A DNA stretch of 10,122 nt. Origin: B8-G4 sp033720735 (GTDB taxonomy: Bacteria > Bacteroidota > Bacteroidia > Chitinophagales > Saprospiraceae). Every line of letters begins with the position of its first letter. Within the stretch, counting starts at the first letter, position 1. Made by a program: the position numbers and the translations under genes. Location of the stretch: assembly GCA_033720735.1 (NCBI GenBank), contig JAWWBX010000151.1:1-10122 (forward strand), given 5' to 3'. The notes beneath the pieces were generated by a model. It was not told the origin of the DNA, did not search any database, and saw only the letters and a program-made list of their open reading frames with translations. Below are positions 1 through 6,375 of this stretch, piece by piece.

Positions 1-249
1 ACCTACCAGGACTATTTCGACATCCCATATGACGTACTGTATGCCGGTCCTTCGAGCAAGTCGGCAGCAAGTGAGCTGCTTCCCTCCCTCAACCGCGTCA
101 TCTCGTACCCCACGCTGCTGTTCATTGACCGCCAGGATCGCGTAAGGAAGATCCACACCGGGTTTTCGGGGCCGGCGACGGATCAGTATGCCGCCTTCAC
201 TGAAGAATTTGAGCAGGCGGTCCGTGAGCTGCTTGACGACGCGATTTAG
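1..249 (+). CDS. TlpA-like redoxin, C-terminal fragment (5' end outside window)
   Basis: An open frame enters from the left edge and ends at TAG 247-249, giving 82 residues. It reads as the last third of a thioredoxin-fold redoxin of the TlpA/ResA type: the cis-proline strand is seen as SYPTLLFIDRQDRVRKIHTG (about residues 43-62), followed by FSGPATDQY and an acidic amphipathic C-terminal helix. In Bacteroidota this ending is common in periplasmic or lipoprotein thiol-disulfide oxidoreductases. The CxxC active site and any signal peptide would lie upstream of the window, so the redox role is inferred from the fold. The stop codon overlaps the stop of the convergent thioesterase gene by a few bases. 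It could instead be a peroxiredoxin-like family member without a CxxC; the fragment cannot decide this. Confidence 0.85.
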   Translation, partial: TYQDYFDIPYDVLYAGPSSKSAASELLPSLNRVISYPTLLFIDRQDRVRKIHTGFSGPATDQYAAFTEEFEQAVRELLDDAI

Positions 250-770
250 GCCTTGGCATCGCGGAAAAGCGATTTGATCTCGTGTGCATCGTCTACTTCC
301 AGTCTTCCCGCGAGGACCAGCCTGAGTTCACGTCTGCGGATCGCACTTTCATAAAGGCGCTGTTCATCTTCTGTCTCGGGTACCACCCTCGGGATCTGGA
401 GCGGGCGCTGTGTCACGTCATCCAGAGCGACAAACGTGAAATAGGCGTGATTCGACAGGTGCCGCTCATTGCGCATCGGATTGCCTGACTCCACCTGAAT
501 AAACACTTCAAGAGACGTATTAAATACCCTTGTCACAGAAGCAGTTATGGTAATCACATGTCCGACTTTGATTGGCCGTTTGAAAGAGACATGGTCGACC
601 GATACGGTTACCACATGTGCTTCACAATGACGGCTCGCGCAGATCCCGCCGGCAATATCCATCCAGCGCATGAGATAACCACCCATCAGGTTGCCCAGAG
701 GATTGGCATCGTTGGGCATGATCATTTCGGTCATGACCGTGCGGGACTCTGCAACAGTTTTTTCTTTCAT
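246..770 (-). CDS. Acyl-CoA thioesterase, hotdog fold (YciA/BACH type)
   Basis: This 174-residue protein has the single hotdog domain of cytosolic acyl-CoA hydrolases, which cleave acyl-CoA to free fatty acid and CoA. Residues 19-31 read PNDANPLGNLMGG and are followed by W36-M37-D38, the conserved loop and central helix carrying the active-site Asn/Asp residues of this family. The strand TVSVDHVSFKRPIKVGHVIT follows, then FVALDD at about 113-118. A charged C-terminal helix of about 40 residues completes it. The ATG overlaps the lipB stop as ATGA (770-767), so it is very probably translated by coupling from the lipB mRNA. The 3' end overlaps the convergent redoxin gene. Chain-length preference cannot be read from the sequence. 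Family assignment is firm; the physiological substrate is unknown. Confidence 0.93.
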   Translation of the reverse strand: MKEKTVAESRTVMTEMIMPNDANPLGNLMGGYLMRWMDIAGGICASRHCEAHVVTVSVDHVSFKRPIKVGHVITITASVTRVFNTSLEVFIQVESGNPMRNERHLSNHAYFTFVALDDVTQRPLQIPRVVPETEDEQRLYESAIRRRELRLVLAGRLEVDDAHEIKSLFRDAKA

Positions 771-1513
771 GAGCGCTGCGTGCTGCTTTGTTCGACGTAC
801 GTAAATTGGAATAATTCTGCGAAGATGGGCTTCAAGCGCTGCTTCACTTCGTCCATGTCGACAGGGCGCCCCAGTTCCTGGCTGATAGATGTGACGGATT
901 TATCGTCTGTCTGGATCCCGCAAGGAACAATATGGTCAAAGTATCGCATCTCCGTATTGACATTGAGTGCAAGTCCATGCATGGTCACCCACCGGCTCAG
1001 ATGCACCCCGATCGCACAGACCTTGCGCGCACTGCCGCCGGGTCCGTCAAACCACACGCCGGTAAAGTCCTGCATCCGCGTACCTTGCAACCCGTATGTC
1101 GCCAGCAGGCGGATGATCGCTTCTTCGAGATACCTGACATACTTGTGCACATCAGTAAAAAAGCGGTCGAGATCGAAGATCGGGTAGACCACCAGCTGCC
1201 CGGGGCCATGATAGGTGATGTCACCACCCCGGTTGATCCTGAAGTACTCAACGTCCAGCTCTGCACGGCGGTCCGCGTCGATCCTGAGGTGCGATTCGGA
1301 TCCACTCTTGCCCAGGGTATACACCGGCGGATGTTCACAGAAAAGCAGATAATGCGGCTGCGAGACAGACTGCTCTCCCCGTTTCCAGGTGATCAACTCG
1401 CGGTTGAGGGTGGTCTGCAGATCCCAGGCGTCGGCAAAACGCATACGGCCCAGGTCCCTGAACTCCACAGTCTGCAGCGAGGCTGATCCTTGTATCTCCG
1501 TTTGGATGGACAT
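767..1513 (-). CDS. lipB: Octanoyl-[ACP]:protein N-octanoyltransferase LipB
   Basis: LipB moves octanoyl from acyl carrier protein to the target lysine of lipoyl domains (pyruvate and 2-oxoglutarate dehydrogenases, glycine cleavage H protein); LipA then adds sulfur. Numbered from the ATG at 1513 the protein has 248 residues. Visible family motifs are CEHPPVYTLGKSG (59-71), RGGDITYHGPGQLVVYP (95-111), RKVCAIGVH with the acid/base Lys164, and IVPCGI with the acyl-accepting Cys198, corresponding to E. coli Lys135 and Cys169. A TTG at 1525 would add four residues, but a good -7 promoter element lies over it, so the ATG is preferred. The protein is slightly longer than E. coli LipB (213 residues), mainly at the N terminus and in a Gly-rich insert near 157-160. 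It is first in a two-gene operon with the thioesterase. Confidence 0.96.
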   Translation of the reverse strand: MSIQTEIQGSASLQTVEFRDLGRMRFADAWDLQTTLNRELITWKRGEQSVSQPHYLLFCEHPPVYTLGKSGSESHLRIDADRRAELDVEYFRINRGGDITYHGPGQLVVYPIFDLDRFFTDVHKYVRYLEEAIIRLLATYGLQGTRMQDFTGVWFDGPGGSARKVCAIGVHLSRWVTMHGLALNVNTEMRYFDHIVPCGIQTDDKSVTSISQELGRPVDMDEVKQRLKPIFAELFQFTYVEQSSTQRS

Positions 1514-1522
1514 GATTGACGG

Positions 1523-1530
1523 CAAAACTA
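1523..1530 (-). promoter_or_regulatory. Candidate -7 promoter element for lipB-thioesterase
   Basis: Read on the minus strand the eight bases are TAGTTTTG, an exact match to the Bacteroidota -7 consensus TAnnTTTG. No clear -33 TTG/TTTG lies about 20 bases upstream. If used, transcription would begin only a few bases before the ATG at 1513, giving an almost leaderless mRNA and excluding the in-frame TTG at 1525 as start. Confidence 0.4.
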
Positions 1531-1706
1531 GGCAGAAGTTGTATTCTAGTAAGACACGGAGGATGTCAGAATGTTGCGGTTGATCGGCGTCGCGAGGTGC
1601 ACACCACCAGTAAGAGATTGACGCACAGAGTGGTACACATTACATCCGATTACAACACTTATGAAATGTTTGTGATCCGTAATAATCTGATCATCAATTC
1701 ATTGAG

Positions 1707-1737
1707 TTGCATGTTGCGCCAAATCTGCGTACCTTGG
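1707..1737 (+). promoter_or_regulatory. Candidate Bacteroidota-type promoter for the secreted thioredoxin-dockerin gene
   Basis: TTG at 1707-1709, a 20-base spacer and TACCTTGG at 1730-1737 resemble the -33 TTG and -7 TAnnTTTG elements, with one mismatch in the latter. The region just upstream (about 1630-1715) is AT-richer than its surroundings. The start codon lies 18 bases after the -7 box, giving a short leader. This is a judgement by eye and the match is imperfect. Confidence 0.3.
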
Positions 1738-1755
1738 CTGCTCGATGTGAAGTGT

Positions 1756-2862
1756 ATGAAGACCTGCATCCTCCTTCTGTTCCTGATCCCGGTTTGCCTG
1801 CCTGCGCAGAATGCACCGGATTTTACCATTACCGATTCCGACGGTGTTGAGCACAGTCTGTATGCCGATTATCTGAATCAGGGCAAATCGGTTCTGATCA
1901 AGGTCTTTTTCACGACATGTCCACCCTGCCGGGCGCTGGCTTCGTCCATGGAGCCCTACTACGAGGAATGGGGCAGCGGGGAGTATGATGTTGAATTCTT
2001 CGAGTTGAGCGACAAATCCTTTGACACCGACGAGTTGGTGAACGGGTATAAAGCTGAGTTTGGTATCACCTTTCCCAGCGCAGGCGTCGATGGTGGAAGC
2101 CTGGAAGCCGTCGCACCGTACAAAGCGGGCATGTTCGGTCCGTTTTTCGGGACGCCCACGTTTATTGTGATTGCCCCGGATGGTTCGGTGACCTATGATG
2201 TCTCGGCCGGCGGTGGCATGAGTCTCTGGGAGAATCTGGATACAGCATTGTATGCAACGGGCGCACTGAAACCAGGCGATGATCCGGATCCACCGGTACC
2301 AGAGCCGATCCCGGTCACCGGCAAAGTGCGGATGTTTCAGACCAATGCGGGGATTGCCAATGCCCAGGTCTATCTGCTGGACGACACCCAGCAGGAAGTA
2401 GGACGCGATACCACCGATGCGAATGGCAATTATGCTTTCGCACTCGACTCCGCCCTGGTGGCAGACCATACACTCACAGTGCATGTCGAGAAGCTGATCA
2501 ATCCGAAGAACGGGATCACCGCGACCGACCTGCTGCTGATCCAGAAGCATTTGCTCGGACTGCAGCCGCTCCCGCATACCGAAAAGCTCTTCGCCTCGGA
2601 TGCCAATGGCACGAGCAGTATCTCCGCCGCCGATCTGCTGTTCCTCAAGCAATTGCTCCTCGATCTGACCAACGGCTTTCCAAACGGCGACTCATGGATC
2701 TTCTTTCACCAGGACCTGAACCTGGGGCCGGCCGGTACCCAGCCTCCGACCCTCAATCAGGGGCCGATCACCGTGCAGGATATTCTGGATGGCACCGTTT
2801 CGCCTGACTTCCGCGGGATCAAGCGTGGCGACGTCAACGACAGCGCCGATCCGTTCAACTAG
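1756..2862 (+). CDS. Secreted thioredoxin-fold protein with C-terminal Ig-like and dockerin-like module
   Basis: With the start at ATG 1756 the protein has 368 residues and begins with a Sec signal peptide (residues 1 to about 18, MKTCILLLFLIPVCLPAQ), so it is exported. The frame stays open for 80 codons upstream, but that stretch has no protein-like character. Residues 19-172 form a thioredoxin-like domain with the redox motif CPPC at 55-58 and the cis-proline in GTPTFIVIAPDG (132-143). A Pro/Asp-rich linker (173-186) leads to a small beta domain with DTTDANGNYAF (218-228), like Ig-fold SdrD-B or carboxypeptidase-regulatory domains. Residues 245-310 hold two dockerin-like helices, ITATDLLLIQKHLLGLQPLP and SISAADLLFLKQLLLD; the second follows a calcium-loop pattern with D282, N284 and D293. 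The tail ends in IKRGDVNDSADPFN. The role is inferred: an extracellular or periplasmic thiol oxidoreductase tethered or presented by its tail. The partner is unknown, and no type IX secretion C-terminal domain is seen. Confidence 0.9.
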   Translation: MKTCILLLFLIPVCLPAQNAPDFTITDSDGVEHSLYADYLNQGKSVLIKVFFTTCPPCRALASSMEPYYEEWGSGEYDVEFFELSDKSFDTDELVNGYKAEFGITFPSAGVDGGSLEAVAPYKAGMFGPFFGTPTFIVIAPDGSVTYDVSAGGGMSLWENLDTALYATGALKPGDDPDPPVPEPIPVTGKVRMFQTNAGIANAQVYLLDDTQQEVGRDTTDANGNYAFALDSALVADHTLTVHVEKLINPKNGITATDLLLIQKHLLGLQPLPHTEKLFASDANGTSSISAADLLFLKQLLLDLTNGFPNGDSWIFFHQDLNLGPAGTQPPTLNQGPITVQDILDGTVSPDFRGIKRGDVNDSADPFN

Positions 2863-2874
2863 CGCGCCGCACCT

Positions 2875-2914
2875 TTCAGGCAACTTCACTTTGTGTGCCT
2901 GAACACGTATTTTT
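2875..2914 (+). terminator. Possible intrinsic terminator after the thioredoxin-dockerin gene
   Basis: A perfect 8-base inverted repeat, TTCAGGCA at 2875-2882 and TGCCTGAA at 2896-2903, with a 13-base loop is followed by a run of five T at 2910-2914. Six bases separate the stem from the T run, which is longer than ideal, so termination may be weak. It is the only recognisable terminator in the window, and its T run overlaps the candidate promoter of the next gene. Confidence 0.45.
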
Positions 2915-2915
2915 G
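2908..2915 (+). promoter_or_regulatory. Candidate -7 element for the hydrolase-parA-parB operon
   Basis: TATTTTTG is an exact match to TAnnTTTG and sits 28 bases before the ATG at 2944. A TTTG occurs at 2890-2893, but the 14-base gap is shorter than the usual 17-23 bases, so the -33 element is doubtful. It would drive the downstream plus-strand operon from a start site near 2919. Confidence 0.4.
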
Positions 2916-2919
2916 CGAC

Positions 2920-2951
2920 ACATATATGTAATCCTTCATATTCATGAATAT
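2920..2951. repeat. Two short perfect palindromes upstream of and across the hydrolase start codon
   Basis: ACATATATGT (2920-2929) and ATATTCATGAATAT (2938-2951) are each perfect palindromes, with centres 20 bases apart, close to two helical turns. The second contains the ATG at 2944. They lie just after the candidate -7 element, where an operator for a dimeric repressor or an mRNA hairpin over the start could act. The AT-rich composition makes chance palindromes easier, so a regulatory role is only suggested. Confidence 0.3.
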
Positions 2952-3627
2952 TCAATATCTGGGGCACGCAACATTTCTGATCACCACACAGGGCAAACGG
3001 GTACTCGTTGATCCGTTCATCACGGGCAACCCGCTGGCTAAAGACAAGATCAACGTGGACCAGATTGAGGCTGATGCCATCCTCGTCACCCACGGTCATG
3101 GCGATCATGTCCTGGACGTAGTGCGCATTGCCCGGCGTACCGGGGCCCTGATCATCTCAAATTTTGAGATCATCGACTGGTTTGGCAAGCAGGACTGCCA
3201 GGGACATCCGATGAATTTTGGCGGCACCAAGACGTTTGATTTCGGTACCGTCAAGTCTGTCTACGCTGCGCATTCGAGTACCTTGCCGGATGGCTCCGCT
3301 GGTGGAAATCCGGGAGGCTTCGTTCTATGGAACAACGAGGCGTGTATCTACCTTGCCGGCGACACCTCGCTGACGATGGACATGCAGCTGATCCCGATGA
3401 TGTGCCCGCCTCTCGATCTCGCCGTTCTGCCCGTTGGTGACAATTTCACGATGGGCTACCATGATGCGATCAAGGCCGCCGACATGGTCAAATGTCACCG
3501 GGTACTCGGGTGTCACTACGATACCTTTGAGATGATCGAGATCGATCATAACGCTGCGCGGCAGGCGTTTGCCGAGGCAGGCAAGGAACTGATCCTGCTG
3601 GATATTGAAGACAGTCTGGACGTATAG
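2944..3627 (+). CDS. UPF0173 family metal-dependent hydrolase (metallo-beta-lactamase fold)
   Basis: This 227-residue protein is a full-length UPF0173 member: a single metallo-beta-lactamase fold without signal peptide, so cytosolic. It opens with the family hallmark NIQYLGHATFLI, then VLVDPFITGNP (20-30), the metal-binding THGHGDH with the HxHxDH motif at 50-55, AAHSST, YLAGDTSL and the late metal ligand region VLGCHYDTFEMI. Family members resemble B. subtilis YtkL and E. coli UlaG-like hydrolases, but the substrate of UPF0173 proteins is not established. It is the first gene of the operon, and its TAG stop shares one base with the GTG start of parA (TAGTG at 3625-3629), so translation is probably coupled. 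This may be plain operon economy or a functional link to ParA; the sequence does not say. Confidence 0.94.
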   Translation: MNIQYLGHATFLITTQGKRVLVDPFITGNPLAKDKINVDQIEADAILVTHGHGDHVLDVVRIARRTGALIISNFEIIDWFGKQDCQGHPMNFGGTKTFDFGTVKSVYAAHSSTLPDGSAGGNPGGFVLWNNEACIYLAGDTSLTMDMQLIPMMCPPLDLAVLPVGDNFTMGYHDAIKAADMVKCHRVLGCHYDTFEMIEIDHNAARQAFAEAGKELILLDIEDSLDV

Positions 3628-4445
3628 TGGGCAAGGTCGTTGCCATAGCAAATCAAAAAGGTGGCGTCGGTAAAACAACCACAGCCATCAACCTCGGCGC
3701 CAGTCTGGCCATTCTTGAAAAACGGGTGCTGCTGATCGATGCCGATCCGCAGGCCAATTGCAGCACGGGGCTGGGTATCGACGTGCAGAAGATCGAACAT
3801 AGTTTGTATGACTGCATGATCAACCAGGTGGAACCCGCCGACGCGATCCTGGAAACACAGACACCAAATCTGGACATTCTGCCGGCACATATCGACCTCG
3901 TTGGTGCCGAGGTTGAGATGGTGAGCAAATTGCGCCGCGAGTACATCATGAAGACGGTCGTAGACAAGATCCGTGATGCGTACGACTACATCCTGATCGA
4001 TTGCATGCCTTCTCTCGGATTGATCACCATCAATGCCCTGACAGCCGCTGATACGGTCATGATCCCGGTCCAGACCGAGGTATTTGCCGTTCAGGGGCTG
4101 GGCAAACTGAAGAACACGATCCGCCTGGTCCAGGAGCAACTCAATCCGCAACTGGAAATTGAAGGCATCGTGCTGTCCATGTTCGACAAGCGATTACGGC
4201 TGGCCAAGATCGTGGTGAAGGAAATGCAATCCAATTCACCGGACTATGTCTTTGATACCGTGATCCATCGCAATTCCAAGTTGAGTGAGGCACCCAGCAT
4301 GCAGGTGCCTGTCTTGTTGTATGCGGTCACCAGCAAGGGGAGTTCGAATTTCCTGCGCCTTGCCCGGGAGTTCCTGCAGCGCAACAATGACTTTACGGTG
4401 GAGGTCACCGACCAGCCGGCTGATGAGCTCAGCAACACCGGTTGA
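3627..4445 (+). CDS. parA: Chromosome-partitioning ATPase ParA (Soj)
   Basis: ParA is a cytosolic ATPase that binds DNA non-specifically as an ATP dimer and, together with ParB-parS complexes, moves replicated origins apart. The 272-residue protein shows the deviant Walker A KGGVGKTTT (11-19, with the signature Lys11), IDADPQAN (37-44, catalytic Asp40), the Walker B-like stretch ILIDCMPSLG, and the typical ending SKGSSNFLRLAREF before a short acidic tail. Its length fits chromosomal Soj-type ParA without an N-terminal helix-turn-helix, unlike plasmid ParA types. The start is GTG at 3627, overlapping the hydrolase stop by one base; the Walker A position supports it. parB follows directly, with 17 bases between the stop and its ATG. 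Confidence 0.96.
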   Translation: MGKVVAIANQKGGVGKTTTAINLGASLAILEKRVLLIDADPQANCSTGLGIDVQKIEHSLYDCMINQVEPADAILETQTPNLDILPAHIDLVGAEVEMVSKLRREYIMKTVVDKIRDAYDYILIDCMPSLGLITINALTAADTVMIPVQTEVFAVQGLGKLKNTIRLVQEQLNPQLEIEGIVLSMFDKRLRLAKIVVKEMQSNSPDYVFDTVIHRNSKLSEAPSMQVPVLLYAVTSKGSSNFLRLAREFLQRNNDFTVEVTDQPADELSNTG

Positions 4446-4462
4446 TCCTAACACGATTGAAG

Positions 4463-5371
4463 ATGGCGAAAGACGACAGAAAAAAACAACTGGGAAAAGG
4501 CATTCGGGCCCTGCTGGCCAACATGGATGAGCAACCTGAACAACGCGAAACCGTCGTCAGGGAGATCAGCAAGCATGTGGAGCAGGTCCCCATCGCGTGG
4601 ATCGAACTGAACCCGCACCAGCCACGGAAGGACTTCGACGATGAAAGTCTCAAAAACCTCGCCCAATCCATTAAGGTGCATGGGATCATCCAGCCGCTGA
4701 CACTGCGGCGCCTTTCTGATGAGGCGTACCAGCTGATCTCCGGCGAACGCAGGCTGCGGGCCTCCAAAATGGCGGGTCTCGACTCCGTGCCTGCTTATAT
4801 CCGGCTCGCAGATGATCAGGGCATGCTAGAAATGGCCCTGGTCGAGAATATCCAGCGTGAAGATCTCAACGCCCTCGAGGTCGCCATTTCCATGAACCGG
4901 TTGATCAGTGAGTGTCAGCTCACGCATGAAGAGCTGTCTGACCGGCTGGGGAAAGACCGCAGCACGGTCACCAACTACCTGAGACTTCTCAAACTCCCAC
5001 CCGAGATCCAGCGGGCCGTCCGCAACCAGACGATTTCGATGGGACATGCGCGCGCCCTGGCCGGCGTAGAAGATTTGCCGCGCCAACTGCTTCTCTTCCG
5101 CCAGGTTGTCGAACACGGGTGGTCGGTACGCAAACTGGAACAGGTACTGCGTTCCGGGTCCGGGACACCTGTCCCCCGCCGCGATACGCACTCCGAGCTT
5201 CCATCGGAACTACGCGTGATCCAGGACGAGCTGTCCGGCAAATTTGGTTCAAAGGTCGTATTCAAACGCAGTGCCAGCGGGAAAGGGACCCTGACGATCC
5301 ATTTCACGTCAGATCGTAATCTCAACCAGATCCTGGATATCCTGCAGGAAAACGACGACGAAAACAGCTAG
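4463..5371 (+). CDS. parB: Chromosome-partitioning protein ParB (Spo0J), parS-binding CTPase
   Basis: ParB binds parS sites near the origin, closes as a CTP-dependent clamp, spreads along DNA and stimulates ParA. From ATG 4463 the protein has 302 residues. The N terminus LGKGIRALL (10-18) is the ParA-contacting box. The ParB/Srx domain shows LNPHQPR (49-55), GERRLRASK with GERR at 94-97, and ENIQRE (128-133). A helix-turn-helix follows at about 153-178 (LTHEELSDRLGKDRSTVTNY). A basic, Pro-containing linker near 225-240 precedes the C-terminal dimerisation domain. A TTG at 4442 would overlap the parA stop and add seven residues, but MAKDDRKKQ is the usual kind of start. The TAG stop shares CTAG with the stop of the convergent DUF5683 gene. 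No consensus parS was seen nearby. Confidence 0.96.
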   Translation: MAKDDRKKQLGKGIRALLANMDEQPEQRETVVREISKHVEQVPIAWIELNPHQPRKDFDDESLKNLAQSIKVHGIIQPLTLRRLSDEAYQLISGERRLRASKMAGLDSVPAYIRLADDQGMLEMALVENIQREDLNALEVAISMNRLISECQLTHEELSDRLGKDRSTVTNYLRLLKLPPEIQRAVRNQTISMGHARALAGVEDLPRQLLLFRQVVEHGWSVRKLEQVLRSGSGTPVPRRDTHSELPSELRVIQDELSGKFGSKVVFKRSASGKGTLTIHFTSDRNLNQILDILQENDDENS

Positions 5372-5997
5372 AAACGTAACACGATCCCTGATGCAAGGGA
5401 CATCGCCGTGGCATCGATCATCGCCGGACGCACCTCCAGCGTGAGATCGTCACTGATGTCGAACTCGCGCAGGTGTCCGTCAACAAAAGCCTCTGCCGAT
5501 TGTGCCACCCACACCAGGCCCATCACGATGATCGAGGTCTGACGAAACCGGTTGAAGCGGTCGCGGAAGGTGCGGATCTGGTCTGCCGACAACCGCAAAG
5601 GGAACTCCGGGTCACTGCCATTGAACTTGTCGATCGGCTCCATCCCTTCCATATCTGTCGTCAGGCGCTGGATGTAAGCGTCGCGATAACATTGGTACTT
5701 GTCGGTGTTGAATCGTACCACCGCATAGGCTGTTCCTACCCCACCCCAAACGATCGGCGCTTTCCACCAGCGTTTGTTGTAGATCTGCCCTGCGCCCGGG
5801 ATCACCAAAGAATAAAGAGCAGCTTTCCCCGGTCTCCCAGCGAATAAACGGGCTTTTTGTTGTTCCTCATCAGCGGGCAGGGGCTCGGCCACCTCCACGG
5901 TATCGGGTTCAACAGTGAACCCCTCGGTTTGCGCGACAGCCATCGCGCCCGAGCACACCAGAATGAAGATCATGATATCTCTGAGGCGGCGCACCAT
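5368..5997 (-). CDS. DUF5683 membrane protein
   Basis: From ATG 5997 this gives 209 residues. It starts with MVRRLRDIM and a hydrophobic stretch ending AMAVAQ (about 9-23), a likely Sec signal peptide, then an acidic low-complexity part (24-50). The DUF5683 core is clear: RPGKAALYSLVIPGAGQIYN (55-74), KRWWKAP, a hydrophobic segment at about 80-94, a soluble loop (95-153), a second hydrophobic helix at about 154-170 and the closing VDGHLREFDISDDL motif. The molecular function is unknown. In many Bacteroidota this gene follows parB on the same strand; here it is next to parB but reversed. The longer frame up to 6078 overlaps the SCP2 gene and lacks protein character, so it was not used. The gene is probably co-transcribed with the SCP2 gene 55 bases upstream. 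Confidence 0.9.
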   Translation of the reverse strand: MVRRLRDIMIFILVCSGAMAVAQTEGFTVEPDTVEVAEPLPADEEQQKARLFAGRPGKAALYSLVIPGAGQIYNKRWWKAPIVWGGVGTAYAVVRFNTDKYQCYRDAYIQRLTTDMEGMEPIDKFNGSDPEFPLRLSADQIRTFRDRFNRFRQTSIIVMGLVWVAQSAEAFVDGHLREFDISDDLTLEVRPAMIDATAMSLASGIVLRF

Positions 5998-6052
5998 ACT
6001 ACAACGCTCTTGGGCTTTCTTTCGTCCGTTGACAGCAAATATCCGGCCGTCC

Positions 6053-6370
6053 CTATCCCAGGCCGAACAACCTGGCATATTTCATCATCTGACCGACGTT
6101 GCTGATCCGGATCTTTCCGGTCATCACCGCCATCATCGGGTTGGTCTTGCCGCTCACGACATCAACAAAGTCAGCTGCTCCACCGGATACCGTACACTCC
6201 GGTGTCCCGTGCAAGCCCTCGTCTACGCTCAATTGCCCTTCGGCGACTTTCACAGTACACTGACCGCCGCCGGCACCCGTCAGATCGAAATGAAAAGTGG
6301 TGTTGTGCCCTTCCAGGGCGGACGAATGCACTTTGGAAGGCAGCCCGTGCAAGAATTCCATTGCTGTCAT
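6053..6370 (-). CDS. Small SCP2 sterol-carrier-like domain protein
   Basis: This 105-residue protein is a single SCP2 domain: FHFDLTGAGGGQCTVKVAEG, then CTVSGGAADFVDVVSGKTNP and the family ending MMAVMTGKIRISN leading into VGQMMKYARLFGLG. SCP2 folds have a hydrophobic tunnel for lipids or acyl chains; bacterial stand-alone members are cytosolic and their ligand is usually unknown. The start is taken at ATG 6370 (MTAMEFLHGLPSK); an ATG at 6361 would remove three residues. The longer frame to 6490 overlaps the divergent fmt start and looks non-coding. It is upstream of the DUF5683 gene on the same strand. Family confidence is high, function low. Confidence 0.9.
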   Translation of the reverse strand: MTAMEFLHGLPSKVHSSALEGHNTTFHFDLTGAGGGQCTVKVAEGQLSVDEGLHGTPECTVSGGAADFVDVVSGKTNPMMAVMTGKIRISNVGQMMKYARLFGLG

Positions 6371-6375
6371 CGATG

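Noticed and set aside
558..1486. Two long plus-strand frames opposite lipB and the thioesterase
   Set aside because: They lack motifs, and the minus-strand genes explain the region fully.
1516..1755. An 80-residue N-terminal extension of the thioredoxin-dockerin protein
   Set aside because: It would bury the signal peptide, overlaps the candidate lipB promoter and has no protein-like composition.
1699..2652. A 317-codon open frame on the minus strand opposite the thioredoxin-dockerin gene
   Set aside because: Its translation has no recognisable domain and is rich in scattered Cys, Gly and Arg, as expected for the antisense of a GC-rich gene; the plus-strand protein has a signal peptide and clear motifs.
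3546..4151. A 201-codon minus-strand frame across the hydrolase-parA junction
   Set aside because: It is antisense to two strongly conserved genes and has no family resemblance.
3627..5371. Apparent excess of GATC, suggesting Dam-type methylation or SeqA-like sites
   Set aside because: Most copies arise where codons ending in G precede the favoured Ile codon ATC; they follow codon use and do not cluster in non-coding DNA.
2944..5997. parS site near parAB
   Set aside because: I looked for TGTTTCACGTGAAACA-like palindromes and saw only partial matches such as TTTCACGTC near 5304; none has both half-sites.
6036..6043. A minus-strand GATATTTG as internal promoter for the DUF5683 gene
   Set aside because: The first base of the -7 box is wrong, and the nearest -33 TTG is 24 bases away; co-transcription with the SCP2 gene is the simpler reading.
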